Shown in pieces: positions 1-6,252 of a stretch of DNA of 13,988 bases. Every line of letters begins with the position of its first letter. Position 1 is the stretch's first letter. A program made the position numbers and the translations under genes. Below the pieces are notes generated by a model. That model ran no database searches and was not told the origin of the DNA. It saw nothing but the letters and a program-made list of their open reading frames with translations. Origin of the DNA: Tychonema litorale BBK16 (lineage in GTDB: Bacteria > Cyanobacteriota > Cyanobacteriia > Cyanobacteriales > Microcoleaceae); assembly GCF_021648855.1 (NCBI RefSeq), contig NZ_JAKJHX010000136.1:1-13988 (forward strand), written 5' to 3'.

Positions 1-54
1 AATAATATAAAGCCGTCCTAGAAGGACGGGGCTTTAGACCCAGTTTTCTGGTAA
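1..54 (-). repeat. IS200/IS605 (IS1341-type) left-end repeat, copy 1, facing outward
   Basis: Read on the minus strand, this stretch matches the left end of the tnpB element at 1799-1848. It begins TTACCAGAAAACTGGG and runs into a palindrome with arms CCGTCCT (13-19) and AGGACGG (23-29) around a 3-nt loop; AAAGC/GCTTT pairs extend the stem across a 2-nt bulge. In the intact element this end lies about 120 bp before tnpB. The copy here therefore points leftward out of the window, either towards a tnpB beyond the edge or as a solo end. It also lies just downstream of cobG and could act as a stem-loop for that transcript. The repeat is clearly visible; its identity as a transposon end rests on similarity to the intact element. 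Confidence 0.6.
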
Positions 55-94
55 AAGCCGATGGAGCAGACTCAAGCCGGAAACTGGAAATTGA

Positions 95-1555
95 TTAACT
101 GGACTCGCTCTTAAACCATTGCTGCAATTGGTCGATCGCACTTCGATCGATCAATTCGCCAAAGGATTCGTCGGGCGATCGCAATCGTTGATATATCCGT
201 AGCAACTTGTTCATAGAACTTGCAATCTCTGTAACTCTCACACCCTGGAAAATTTGTCGCCCAAAAGGTGATTCTGTTTTACCTGCGTAAATGTCATAAC
301 CTGGGATGATCTCATTTCCATGTTGAATCTGAATTCCCACTAAAGTGATATCTATTGGGTGATGCTGAGCACAGGATTTTTCGCAACCGCTAAAATGAAT
401 GTTGATGGGGCGATCGATTTGCAATTTTTGTGCTAAATCTTTCACCGTTGCTAGGGCATGACTTTGGGTATCTGTCATCGCCGAAGCACAACCGCTACTG
501 CCGGCACAAGCAACTAAACATGAGTCTAGATTTGTTGTTGACCAATGAAATCCGCAGTCAGTTATTTGTTGTTTGACTTCAAATAACTGGGAGTTGGGAA
601 TGTCAGAAATCAACAGATTTTGCCAAGGTGTGAGTCTCAGAGTACCTCCGGCGAAGTTTTGGGCTAAATTTGCCAAATTTCGCAGTTGCTTTGATTCTAG
701 TCTACCTAATGGTAGTGCGATTCCGATATAGGAGAAGCCTGGTTGTTGTTGCGGATGAATGCCGAGATGTTGGTAATTGGGGATGAATTTTTCCGATGAG
801 GCGATCGCGATTCGCTGCAATAGAAATGGTAAATTCTGCTGTACCTGTTCTAGATAACTTTCAATGCCCCAATCTGCCAGTAGGTGACGCAAACGCGGGT
901 TTTTTCTGTCAATTCGAGGTTTGATTTTGGTATATTCAAGATAGACATTAGCCAGGGCTCCTAAAACTGACATAGCTTGGGAAGGTTGAATCAAAATCCC
1001 TGTATCGCCAGAGTTTTGTGGATTGCTATTTAGGTGCAGCCGGAACCAGATTTCTGAAGAACTAGATCGCCTTTGGGCGACTAATAGAATGTCATTGGGG
1101 CGATCGCGAATCGAAACCAATTCTCCGCCATCAAAGCCTACACTAAATTTAGCTGAGAGTTCGGATAACTCAGGATGAGTTTGCAGATAATCATCCCAGG
1201 CGGTAACTAAGGGGCGAGTATCGAGTAATTTTTGGCGATCGATTCCTGCTGTCGGACTTGCCATTATGTTGCGAATCGGATCGACTTCAACCAGCCGAGA
1301 TGCGAGTCCCAATTCCTGTAAATTGTGCCAAACCTCTGGGGGAATTTCTGAGTGGATTTCTCGAATTTGCAAATTTGCCCGATTGGTGATTTGTATCCAA
1401 CCGGTGCTGTAATTATCGATCAAATGTGCGATCAACAAACACTGCTGAGTATTTAAAATACCACCTGGAATCCGCATTCTGGATAATATTCCATCGCGGG
1501 CGCGAGAACCATAAAATAAACCTGGACAAGTCGGCAAATCAGTCAAAACTAACAA
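95..1555 (-). CDS. cobG: Precorrin-3B synthase-like protein (CobG family, sirohaem/4Fe-4S)
   Basis: This is a member of the nitrite/sulfite reductase fold family, most like CobG. CobG converts precorrin-3A to precorrin-3B (O2-dependent hydroxylation and lactone formation) in cobalamin biosynthesis in the cytoplasm. Visible marks are the N-terminal CPGLFYGS and DGILSRMRIPGGILN motifs (about residues 10-35) and the 4Fe-4S/sirohaem cysteine pattern C-x5-C (Cys350, Cys356) then C-x3-C (Cys391, Cys395). The length is 486 aa from the start chosen here. The longest frame would begin at an ATG at 1663, but that stretch is the riboswitch. I prefer the TTG at 1555, which has GGAGAGG five bases upstream and lies just before the conserved domain. 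Regulation is probably by cobalamin through the leader. No other cobalamin gene is adjacent. Exact substrate is by family; a related sirohaem reductase is less likely given the B12 riboswitch. Confidence 0.85.
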   Translation of the reverse strand: MLVLTDLPTCPGLFYGSRARDGILSRMRIPGGILNTQQCLLIAHLIDNYSTGWIQITNRANLQIREIHSEIPPEVWHNLQELGLASRLVEVDPIRNIMASPTAGIDRQKLLDTRPLVTAWDDYLQTHPELSELSAKFSVGFDGGELVSIRDRPNDILLVAQRRSSSSEIWFRLHLNSNPQNSGDTGILIQPSQAMSVLGALANVYLEYTKIKPRIDRKNPRLRHLLADWGIESYLEQVQQNLPFLLQRIAIASSEKFIPNYQHLGIHPQQQPGFSYIGIALPLGRLESKQLRNLANLAQNFAGGTLRLTPWQNLLISDIPNSQLFEVKQQITDCGFHWSTTNLDSCLVACAGSSGCASAMTDTQSHALATVKDLAQKLQIDRPINIHFSGCEKSCAQHHPIDITLVGIQIQHGNEIIPGYDIYAGKTESPFGRQIFQGVRVTEIASSMNKLLRIYQRLRSPDESFGELIDRSAIDQLQQWFKSESS

Positions 1556-1560
1556 ATAAA

Positions 1561-1583
1561 CCTCTCCCTGTGCGACGCAGGGA
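1561..1583 (-). promoter_or_regulatory. Expression-platform hairpin overlapping the cobG ribosome binding site
   Basis: On the minus strand TCCCTG and CAGGGA pair around the 7-nt loop CGTCGCA, and the 3' arm runs directly into GAGAGG. The Shine-Dalgarno GGGAGAGG is thus partly inside the stem and ends five bases before the TTG start at 1555. Its position just after the cobalamin aptamer suggests translational control, with this hairpin playing the role of the RBS-sequestering stem of short class-II riboswitches. I could not find a convincing kissing-loop complement in the aptamer, so the mechanism is inferred. Confidence 0.5.
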
Positions 1584-1592
1584 ATGTAAAGT

Positions 1593-1673
1593 AAACTCCT
1601 GAAATTGGCATTCTGACTTTCACAGTTGCGGCACAGCACCGGAATTGCACCGGACTTTCCCACTTTCAGGTTT
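1593..1673 (-). promoter_or_regulatory. Cobalamin riboswitch (short, class-II-like aptamer) controlling cobG
   Basis: Read on the minus strand, the leader carries the conserved cobalamin-aptamer landmarks in order: GTGGGAAAGT, CCGGTGCAATTCCGG, the core CCGCAACTGT, and a B12-box-like AGTCAGAATGCCA. A closing stem P1 is visible: AAACCTGAAA (1664-1673) pairs with TTTCAG and GTTT (1593-1604) across a GA bulge. At about 81 nt it is shorter than class-I elements and the spacing resembles class-II aptamers, which in other systems can prefer methyl- or hydroxocobalamin. It is followed by a hairpin at the cobG RBS, so translational repression by cobalamin is likely. The motifs are seen directly; class and ligand preference are inference. 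Confidence 0.88.
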
Positions 1674-1798
1674 TAGAAAGGTATCACAAGTCGATCGGCA
1701 TAAACCAAATCTATCGAGTTTCTTAACAAGTCTTAGGGCGAGCTCGCCTGTTTCGCGGGAAGTTCGTTTCATTGTCTTGCTGATTCCCGAATAATTTT

Positions 1799-1848
1799 TT
1801 ATCAGAAAATTGGGTTAAAAACCCCGTGCTTATAGGACGGCTTTAATC
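1799..1848 (+). repeat. Left end of the tnpB element (repeat copy 2)
   Basis: This segment begins TTATCAGAAAATTGGG and contains an imperfect palindrome with arms CCGT (1824-1827) and ACGG (1837-1840), followed by CTTTAATCC. The same layout, TTAYCA-(A/G-rich)-TGGGT-palindrome-GGCTTTA, is seen at 1-54 (inverted) and at 13937-13988. In this IS group such hairpins are recognised by TnpA as single-stranded DNA. Upstream, 1674-1798 holds only the cobG promoter region and a perfect 12-bp palindrome GGCGAGCTCGCC (1737-1748) of unknown role. Confidence 0.65.
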
Positions 1849-1971
1849 CAAGTATAAATGATGAGTCGATTTCAACTTCGAGAATACAAAGAAGTGTGAC
1901 AAATCTTGCAATAAGTAGATTTTTAGTTTAACCTAAAACCAAGTGAACAAAAAATAGGAGGTGACTCAATC

Positions 1972-3387
1972 TTGCTCACGAACTATGTTTACAAACTTCG
2001 TCCGAATCCAACACAAGATGCCAAAATGTCAAATTGGGTAGATATGTTAAGGAGTCACTATAATTGGTGTCTAAATGACAGAATCACTCTATACAACCAA
2101 CAATTTGTCCAAGGAAATTGCTGTGACATCATTCGTCAGAGAGAAGCTTGCCCTCTCACTTGTTTTGTCAGCAAAAATGGTGCAACAGGAAATCCATGGA
2201 AAGACTCGAAAATCGATTCTTCAGGTAAAGTCAAAAACCCTCGTCGCAGTGCTGGGGATATTCAAATCACAGCTTTGCCAGAGTTAAAAACAGCTAGACC
2301 TTGGTACAAAAGCATTGACTCAACGGTGCTACAACAGAATGTTAAACGCCTAGACATTGCCTACAAAAACTTCTTTGAAGGACGAGGATTTCCTAAATTC
2401 AAAAATCGGAGTAACTTTACTTCTTTTACCTTCGTAATGGGAGTTAAAATACAAGGTAATAAAATTTACCTACCCAAACTAGGTTGGATGCGGTTTTACA
2501 ACTCACGCTCAATCCCCGATGGTTTTACCATTAAAGCTTGTGCGGTGAGAAAACGGCAAAATGGCTGGTATATGTCTATTAGGATAGAGGACAAATCTAT
2601 TCCCGACTATCTCACAAAATCTCTCAAGGATGTAGTAAAAATAATTGGATGTGACCTAGGGATTACCAAATTAGTTCATTTATCTGATGGACATCAAATT
2701 AAAAACCCTAAATTCTCAACCAATAAAAAAGCTAAACGCACCCTAAAGATTAGACAGAGACGGGTTACTCGCAAACTCAAAGGCAGTAGAAATCGGAAAA
2801 AAGCTGCGAAGAAAGTTGGGCTATTTCATCAAAGAATTAGTAATAAGCGCCAAGCATATCAATGGAGAACTGCCCACAAAATAGTGGATCGAAATATTGA
2901 TGCGATTGCCTTAGAAAACTTGAATATTTCGGGCATGATGCGCCGTTGTCGAGTAAAAATTGACGAGAAAACTGAAAGATTTCTCAAAAATGGACAATCC
3001 ATCAAGAAAGGTTTAAATCGTTCTATCTCTGATGCAGGCTGGTCTAAATTAACTTTAAAGATTGAGTATCTAGCTGCGAAGCAAGGAAAAGTCGTAATTA
3101 AAGTCAATCCCAAATACTCTAGCACTGAATGCAGAAGTTGTGGCTATATTGACAAGTCTAACAGAGATGGTGAAAAATTCATTTGTGTTGAATGTGGCTA
3201 TATTGAACACGCTGATATTGGTGCTGCAAAAACGATTAGAGATAGAGCTTTAGAAATGGTACGTGGGGACTCTGCGAAACCTGGTACTATGTACCTAAAC
3301 GCCCAAAAGATATCACCACGCTCTTTGAGCAAATGTGGTGAGTTTGGGAACCCTATCACTAGGGATATTAAGGCCGGAATGTCTTAA
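1972..3387 (+). CDS. tnpB: TnpB RNA-guided endonuclease of an IS1341-type element
   Basis: TnpB proteins are RuvC nucleases guided by a right-end RNA; they cut target DNA next to a TAM and favour persistence of their transposon. This 471-aa protein looks intact: an N-terminal HTH/wedge region, RuvC motif I GCDLGIT (Asp228), motif II ALENLNISGM (Glu315), a zinc ribbon with Cys387, Cys390, Cys405 and Cys408, and motif III HADIGAAKTI (Asp415). A cysteine-containing insertion (about 45-110, with PLTC and NPRRSAGDIQITALPELK) is typical of a cyanobacterial TnpB group. The start is TTG, chosen because a full AGGAGGTGA Shine-Dalgarno (1956-1964) precedes it by seven bases, unusually strong next to other genes here. 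The C-terminal tail reads straight into the right-end hairpin. There is no tnpA partner. Activity is inferred from motifs only. Confidence 0.92.
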   Translation: MLTNYVYKLRPNPTQDAKMSNWVDMLRSHYNWCLNDRITLYNQQFVQGNCCDIIRQREACPLTCFVSKNGATGNPWKDSKIDSSGKVKNPRRSAGDIQITALPELKTARPWYKSIDSTVLQQNVKRLDIAYKNFFEGRGFPKFKNRSNFTSFTFVMGVKIQGNKIYLPKLGWMRFYNSRSIPDGFTIKACAVRKRQNGWYMSIRIEDKSIPDYLTKSLKDVVKIIGCDLGITKLVHLSDGHQIKNPKFSTNKKAKRTLKIRQRRVTRKLKGSRNRKKAAKKVGLFHQRISNKRQAYQWRTAHKIVDRNIDAIALENLNISGMMRRCRVKIDEKTERFLKNGQSIKKGLNRSISDAGWSKLTLKIEYLAAKQGKVVIKVNPKYSSTECRSCGYIDKSNRDGEKFICVECGYIEHADIGAAKTIRDRALEMVRGDSAKPGTMYLNAQKISPRSLSKCGEFGNPITRDIKAGMS

Positions 3388-3436
3388 GAATCCCCATGCC
3401 TTTAGGCTGGGGAGTGTCAACAAAATAAAGAACTTC
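3388..3436 (+). ncRNA. Putative omega/reRNA 3' scaffold hairpin plus guide of TnpB
   Basis: Immediately after the tnpB stop, TCCCCA and TGGGGA enclose GCC-TTTA-GGC with one bulged T (hairpin 3391-3413), followed by GTGTCAA ending at 3420. In characterised IS200/IS605 elements the right end supplies the scaffold of the TnpB guide RNA, and the bases just past the element form the guide. By that rule the guide here would start at 3421 (CAAAATAAAGAACTTC), lying between the element and the glycosyltransferase gene. The scaffold normally extends back into the tnpB 3' coding sequence, whose limit I cannot set. The same hairpin may also act as a weak terminator. Confidence 0.5.
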
Positions 3437-3440
3437 CCCT

Positions 3441-4406
3441 ATGAACACCGCCAAAGTCAGTGTCATCATTCCTGCATTCAATGCCGCCGAAACCCTGGCT
3501 GAGGCAGTTGCATCCGCCGTCAATGGTAGCTACCAGCATCTAGAAATCTTAATCGTTGATGACTGCTCTACTGACGATACTAGCAAAGTTGCTGCTAAAA
3601 TTGCTGAGTCAGATCCGCGAATTCAGTTATTTATAAATCCCCAAAATTATGGGGTTTCTAAGTCGAGAAATTTAATGATTGATCGGGCAACAGGTGAGTA
3701 TGTAGCGTTTCTCGACAGCGATGATACTTGGGAACCAAACAAGCTGGAATTTTGCTTGCAGATGCTCTCAGACAATCCAGAAGTCAAAGCTGTTGCTCAT
3801 GCTTTGCGGTATTTAGACAAAAGTGGCAATAAGTTAAGTTATATTCCTACCTATCCCACAACCAAAGACGAAATGCAGGCGATTAAGATGACAGGGGAAA
3901 GTCCTTGGGTTTTCCCGTCTTCTATGGTGATTTATCGCACAACACTACTTATTGAAGGTGGGTTTGCTGAAGATTGGCAAGTAGGGGAAGATACAGAGTT
4001 ATTTACCAAAATCGCCCAAAAACATGGTTTGCTAGCGGCGACACAGCCCTTGGGAAATTATCGGATTAGGGGGAATTCTCTCACAGATAAGCACTGGCTG
4101 AAAAAACGTCTTGCTGCCGATTGTGTCAAGGAAAATCAACAGCGGCGCTTGCGGGGAGAAGCGGAGTTATCTTTGAATGAGTACGAACAGTTATGCTTTA
4201 AGAATTTGCCTTTTGGGAAAAAACTGAACAAATTTAGAAGATTTTTGGCTCTGCACTACATGAGAAAGGTCGGACAAAGTTGGTTGAATAGGGAGGTTTT
4301 GCCGACTCTTGTTTACGGGATTGCTACTACACTGCTCAATCCTCAAGCTACTTTGAATAAGTTGAAATGGATGAAGTATCATGAAGAAAGGTTTAATACT
4401 CCGTAG
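3441..4406 (+). CDS. Family 2 glycosyltransferase (GT-A fold)
   Basis: This cytoplasmic or membrane-associated enzyme is predicted to transfer a sugar from a nucleotide-sugar donor to a glycan or lipid acceptor. The 321-aa protein shows the GT2 landmarks: VSVIIPAFNAAETL at the N-terminus, Asp40-Asp41 in LIVDDCSTDDT, the metal-binding DxD in AFLDSDDTWEP (Asp92-Asp94), and a probable catalytic acid in VGEDTELF (Glu183-Asp184). No clear membrane segment follows, so it is not of the processive synthase type. The acceptor cannot be told; cell-envelope or exopolysaccharide work is the usual role. It starts 20 bp after the tnpB element with no obvious Shine-Dalgarno, so the element may have displaced its original promoter. 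The next gene starts 12 bp downstream, suggesting co-transcription. Confidence 0.88.
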   Translation: MNTAKVSVIIPAFNAAETLAEAVASAVNGSYQHLEILIVDDCSTDDTSKVAAKIAESDPRIQLFINPQNYGVSKSRNLMIDRATGEYVAFLDSDDTWEPNKLEFCLQMLSDNPEVKAVAHALRYLDKSGNKLSYIPTYPTTKDEMQAIKMTGESPWVFPSSMVIYRTTLLIEGGFAEDWQVGEDTELFTKIAQKHGLLAATQPLGNYRIRGNSLTDKHWLKKRLAADCVKENQQRRLRGEAELSLNEYEQLCFKNLPFGKKLNKFRRFLALHYMRKVGQSWLNREVLPTLVYGIATTLLNPQATLNKLKWMKYHEERFNTP

Positions 4407-4418
4407 TTGATTTAATTT

Positions 4419-5186
4419 ATGGACTGGCAGGAAATTTCTGGAAACTGGGTATTAATTCCTTCGAGACCGATCGCGATCGTACATTTTCTCGGTGGTGCAT
4501 TTGTGGCGACAGCACCGCAGTTGACCTATCGTTGGCTGTTGGAGGCTGTGGCTAACCAAGGATATGTTGTAGTCGCAACGCCGTTTGTCAATATTTTGGA
4601 TCATATTGCGATCGCCCGCGATGTCCTCAACAAATTTGAAAATGCTCTCGATCGCTTACAGGGAAACAAAGCGATCCGAAATCGATATCTCCCCATTTAC
4701 GGGATGGGACACAGCATGGGGTGCAAACTCCATCTCCTCATCGGTGCTGTGTTTGACGTGGAACGGGCCGGCAATATTCTGATCTCTTTCAACAATTATG
4801 CGGCTTCCGAAGCCATCCCGATCGTCGAACAAATTTCCCCTGTTTTTAAGGTCGAGTTTACCCCTTCCCCCCAAGATACCAATCGCCTCGTCAAGGATAG
4901 CTATCCAATTCGGCGCAATCTTTTAATTAAATTTAAGGGCGACAACATCGACCAAACCCTGCTTTTAACTGACTTGCTAAAACAGAGATTTTCCGACATG
5001 ATTACAATTCAGACTCTGGCTGGGAACCATCAAACACCCTTGGGGCAGGATGTTAGCTGGCCTGTCGGTCAAATTTTTACTCCCTTTGATGCGATCGGAC
5101 AGTGGGTAAAACAGGAAGTGTATCGGGAATTAAATCAATTAAAACAAACAATCTTGTTGTGGCTAAATCCGATGTCCCGCTTTTGA
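4419..5186 (+). CDS. DUF1350 family protein (alpha/beta-hydrolase-like)
   Basis: The 255-aa protein belongs to the DUF1350 family, found in cyanobacteria and plant plastids and of unknown biochemical role. Visible features are the early strand IAIVHFLGGAFVATAPQLTYR (17-37), the segment YVVVATPFVNILDH (49-62) and a nucleophile-elbow-like motif YGMGHSMGCKLH (94-105, Ser99) matching G-x-S-x-G. A late NHQTPLG segment could supply a histidine. The length fits a single domain. It has no signal peptide. It follows the glycosyltransferase by 12 bp on the same strand, so a shared transcript is likely, though this proves no shared function. A hydrolase or lipase-like activity is inferred from the fold only. 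Confidence 0.85.
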   Translation: MDWQEISGNWVLIPSRPIAIVHFLGGAFVATAPQLTYRWLLEAVANQGYVVVATPFVNILDHIAIARDVLNKFENALDRLQGNKAIRNRYLPIYGMGHSMGCKLHLLIGAVFDVERAGNILISFNNYAASEAIPIVEQISPVFKVEFTPSPQDTNRLVKDSYPIRRNLLIKFKGDNIDQTLLLTDLLKQRFSDMITIQTLAGNHQTPLGQDVSWPVGQIFTPFDAIGQWVKQEVYRELNQLKQTILLWLNPMSRF

Positions 5187-5209
5187 AAATTTAGCAAATG
5201 TCGATCGAC

Positions 5210-5238
5210 GCCACTGTAGTTTCAAAAATCTCAGTGGC
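5210..5238. terminator. Stem-loop between convergent genes (candidate bidirectional terminator)
   Basis: GCCACTG (5210-5216) pairs with CAGTGGC (5232-5238); two further pairs AG/CT extend the stem past a bulged T, leaving a loop of about 10 nt. It lies in the 79-bp gap between the DUF1350 gene and the convergent anti-sigma-type gene. No U-run follows on either strand, so it may mark transcript ends without being a classical intrinsic terminator. Confidence 0.45.
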
Positions 5239-5265
5239 AAATCTCGTATCTGCAAAATCGTAACT

Positions 5266-5706
5266 TTATCCTTCTTCCTTGAGAATACAGGGAGAATAAT
5301 TTTTGGCGATCGACAAACAATTCCGTCCATCAGCCGTTCTCACATAACTGAGACTGTCCCCAATGTCTTTCATTAATTTTAGACCTCGACCCCCCGGAGC
5401 TTCAAGATCAACTTTTTCAGCAATAATTTTAATTTTTGCTTCTAAATCAAACGGATCGCCCCAATCCCAAATTTTAATCTCTACAAACTCAGCGAACATT
5501 GTGACCTGAATGTCAACAGGCAAATCCGCTGGTTTACCCTTATGGGCGTGACGAACAGCATTCGTAAAGCCCTCAGCCAAAGCCAACTGACATCTGATCC
5601 ACACACTTCTGGGAATTCGCGACTCGTACAATTGCGAAAACCATGATAAAACTTGGTCTAATCCATTTAGACCAGTATTGACTTGAAGATCCGCTTTCTT
5701 GAGCAT
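5266..5706 (-). CDS. RsbW/SpoIIAB-like serine kinase (HATPase, partner-switching)
   Basis: Proteins of this GHKL ATPase family are serine kinases that phosphorylate a STAS antagonist and hold a target protein, often a sigma factor, in check. From the ATG at 5706 it has 146 aa. The N-box is CQLALAEGFTNAVRHAH (Glu45, Asn49), the G1 box DWGDPFD (81-87) and the G2 box GGRGLKLMKDIGD (105-117). The frame is open back to a TTG at 5790 and includes GTG and TTG alternatives, but the extra N-terminus does not look like the domain. None of the starts has a strong Shine-Dalgarno, so the start is uncertain. The matching phosphatase and STAS genes lie within 2.1 kb. No sigma factor is adjacent, so the controlled target is unknown. 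Confidence 0.82.
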   Translation of the reverse strand: MLKKADLQVNTGLNGLDQVLSWFSQLYESRIPRSVWIRCQLALAEGFTNAVRHAHKGKPADLPVDIQVTMFAEFVEIKIWDWGDPFDLEAKIKIIAEKVDLEAPGGRGLKLMKDIGDSLSYVRTADGRNCLSIAKNYSPCILKEEG

Positions 5707-6252
5707 CGGCAACTTTTCGGAACCTTTGAATTCAATCACTCTGGACCACTGAAATTCTTCATCGGCCGACGGGCAAATACAACGAGACAAAATAGAACAG
5801 TGGCAAAATTGAATGGTAATTTGAGGATACTAGCTTTGGTCGGCCGTCGAGCGATGTTTAATCCACTAATCGGTTAAGTACGATACCATACATAGCACTT
5901 CCATGTCAACCAGCGCCTCTAGAAAATAAAAGTAACCAGAATGATAGATTCCAAGGCAGTGCCGTTTCCCCACAATAAATCACGGTAGGGACATTGCACG
6001 TGCCGTGTCCTGGCTGTGGGTAATATTAATTCTGAATGCTACCGGATTTGATATGATATGATCAAAATTGAGTCAAACATTGAGTATAACTAAACAAGAA
6101 ATACTCAATAAACTTAAACAGCGTAGTTTTTCGGGATTTGTCCGGGTTTTTAGAGGCTGTCAATAGACTATACTCAATCTCAGGTCAAGGCGCTGATAGG
6201 ATGTATTTTGAGTGACCCCCAGACGTTGAAAGACTTGTAGTACCTGAGTGCC
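5707..6252. other. Long intergenic region upstream of the kinase and phosphatase genes
   Basis: This 546-bp region separates two divergently read partner-switching genes and should hold both promoters. It contains two decayed palindromes (5951-6010), a 9-bp inverted repeat ATTGAGTAT (6079-6087) / ATACTCAAT (6101-6109), and AT-rich TATGAT-like hexamers at 6052-6062 without a good -35. A 28-codon frame from a TTG at 6080 to a TAG at 6166 is discussed as a possible gene remnant. I see no convincing gene or strong sigma-70-type promoter. Confidence 0.5.
5951..6010. repeat. Two decayed members of the GGGACA...TGTCCC palindromic repeat family
   Basis: The segment around 5951-5970 carries GGCAGTGCCGTTTCCC, resembling half of the intact palindrome at 7915-7941. 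At 5989-6010, GGACA and TGTCC flank a GCACGTGC core with two mismatched bases on each side. Both look like worn copies of the same short palindromic intergenic repeat seen again at 11961-12052. Confidence 0.5.

Larger units (their letters stand above)
1799..3420 (+). mobile_element. Stand-alone tnpB transposon (IS200/IS605 group, IS1341-type)
   Basis: The element has a left end with an imperfect palindrome (1799-1848), an intact tnpB (1972-3387) and a right-end hairpin directly after the tnpB stop, ending GGGGAGTGTCAA at 3420. There is no tnpA (Y1 transposase), so it would need one in trans to move. Ends of this group are subterminal hairpins rather than inverted repeats, and no target duplication is expected. 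No HIP1 octamer falls inside it, whereas the flanking host DNA averages about one per 1.2 kb, which fits a recent arrival. The left boundary is set by where similarity to the two partial copies at the window edges begins (TTAYCA). Confidence 0.8.

Noticed and set aside
1556..1663. N-terminal extension of cobG from an ATG at 1663
   Set aside because: The DNA there is the cobalamin aptamer and RBS hairpin; the translated residues show no CobG similarity and a better placed TTG with a Shine-Dalgarno follows.
1737..1748. Perfect 12-bp palindrome GGCGAGCTCGCC as an operator
   Set aside because: A single copy with no spacing relation to a recognisable promoter; noted but not supportable as a regulatory site.
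2859..3125. 88-aa frame on the minus strand inside tnpB
   Set aside because: It is antisense to the RuvC-coding part of a clearly real gene and has no domain character.
5707..5790. N-terminal extension of the kinase-type gene to a TTG at 5790
   Set aside because: No Shine-Dalgarno and no domain similarity in the extra residues; kept only as an alternative start.
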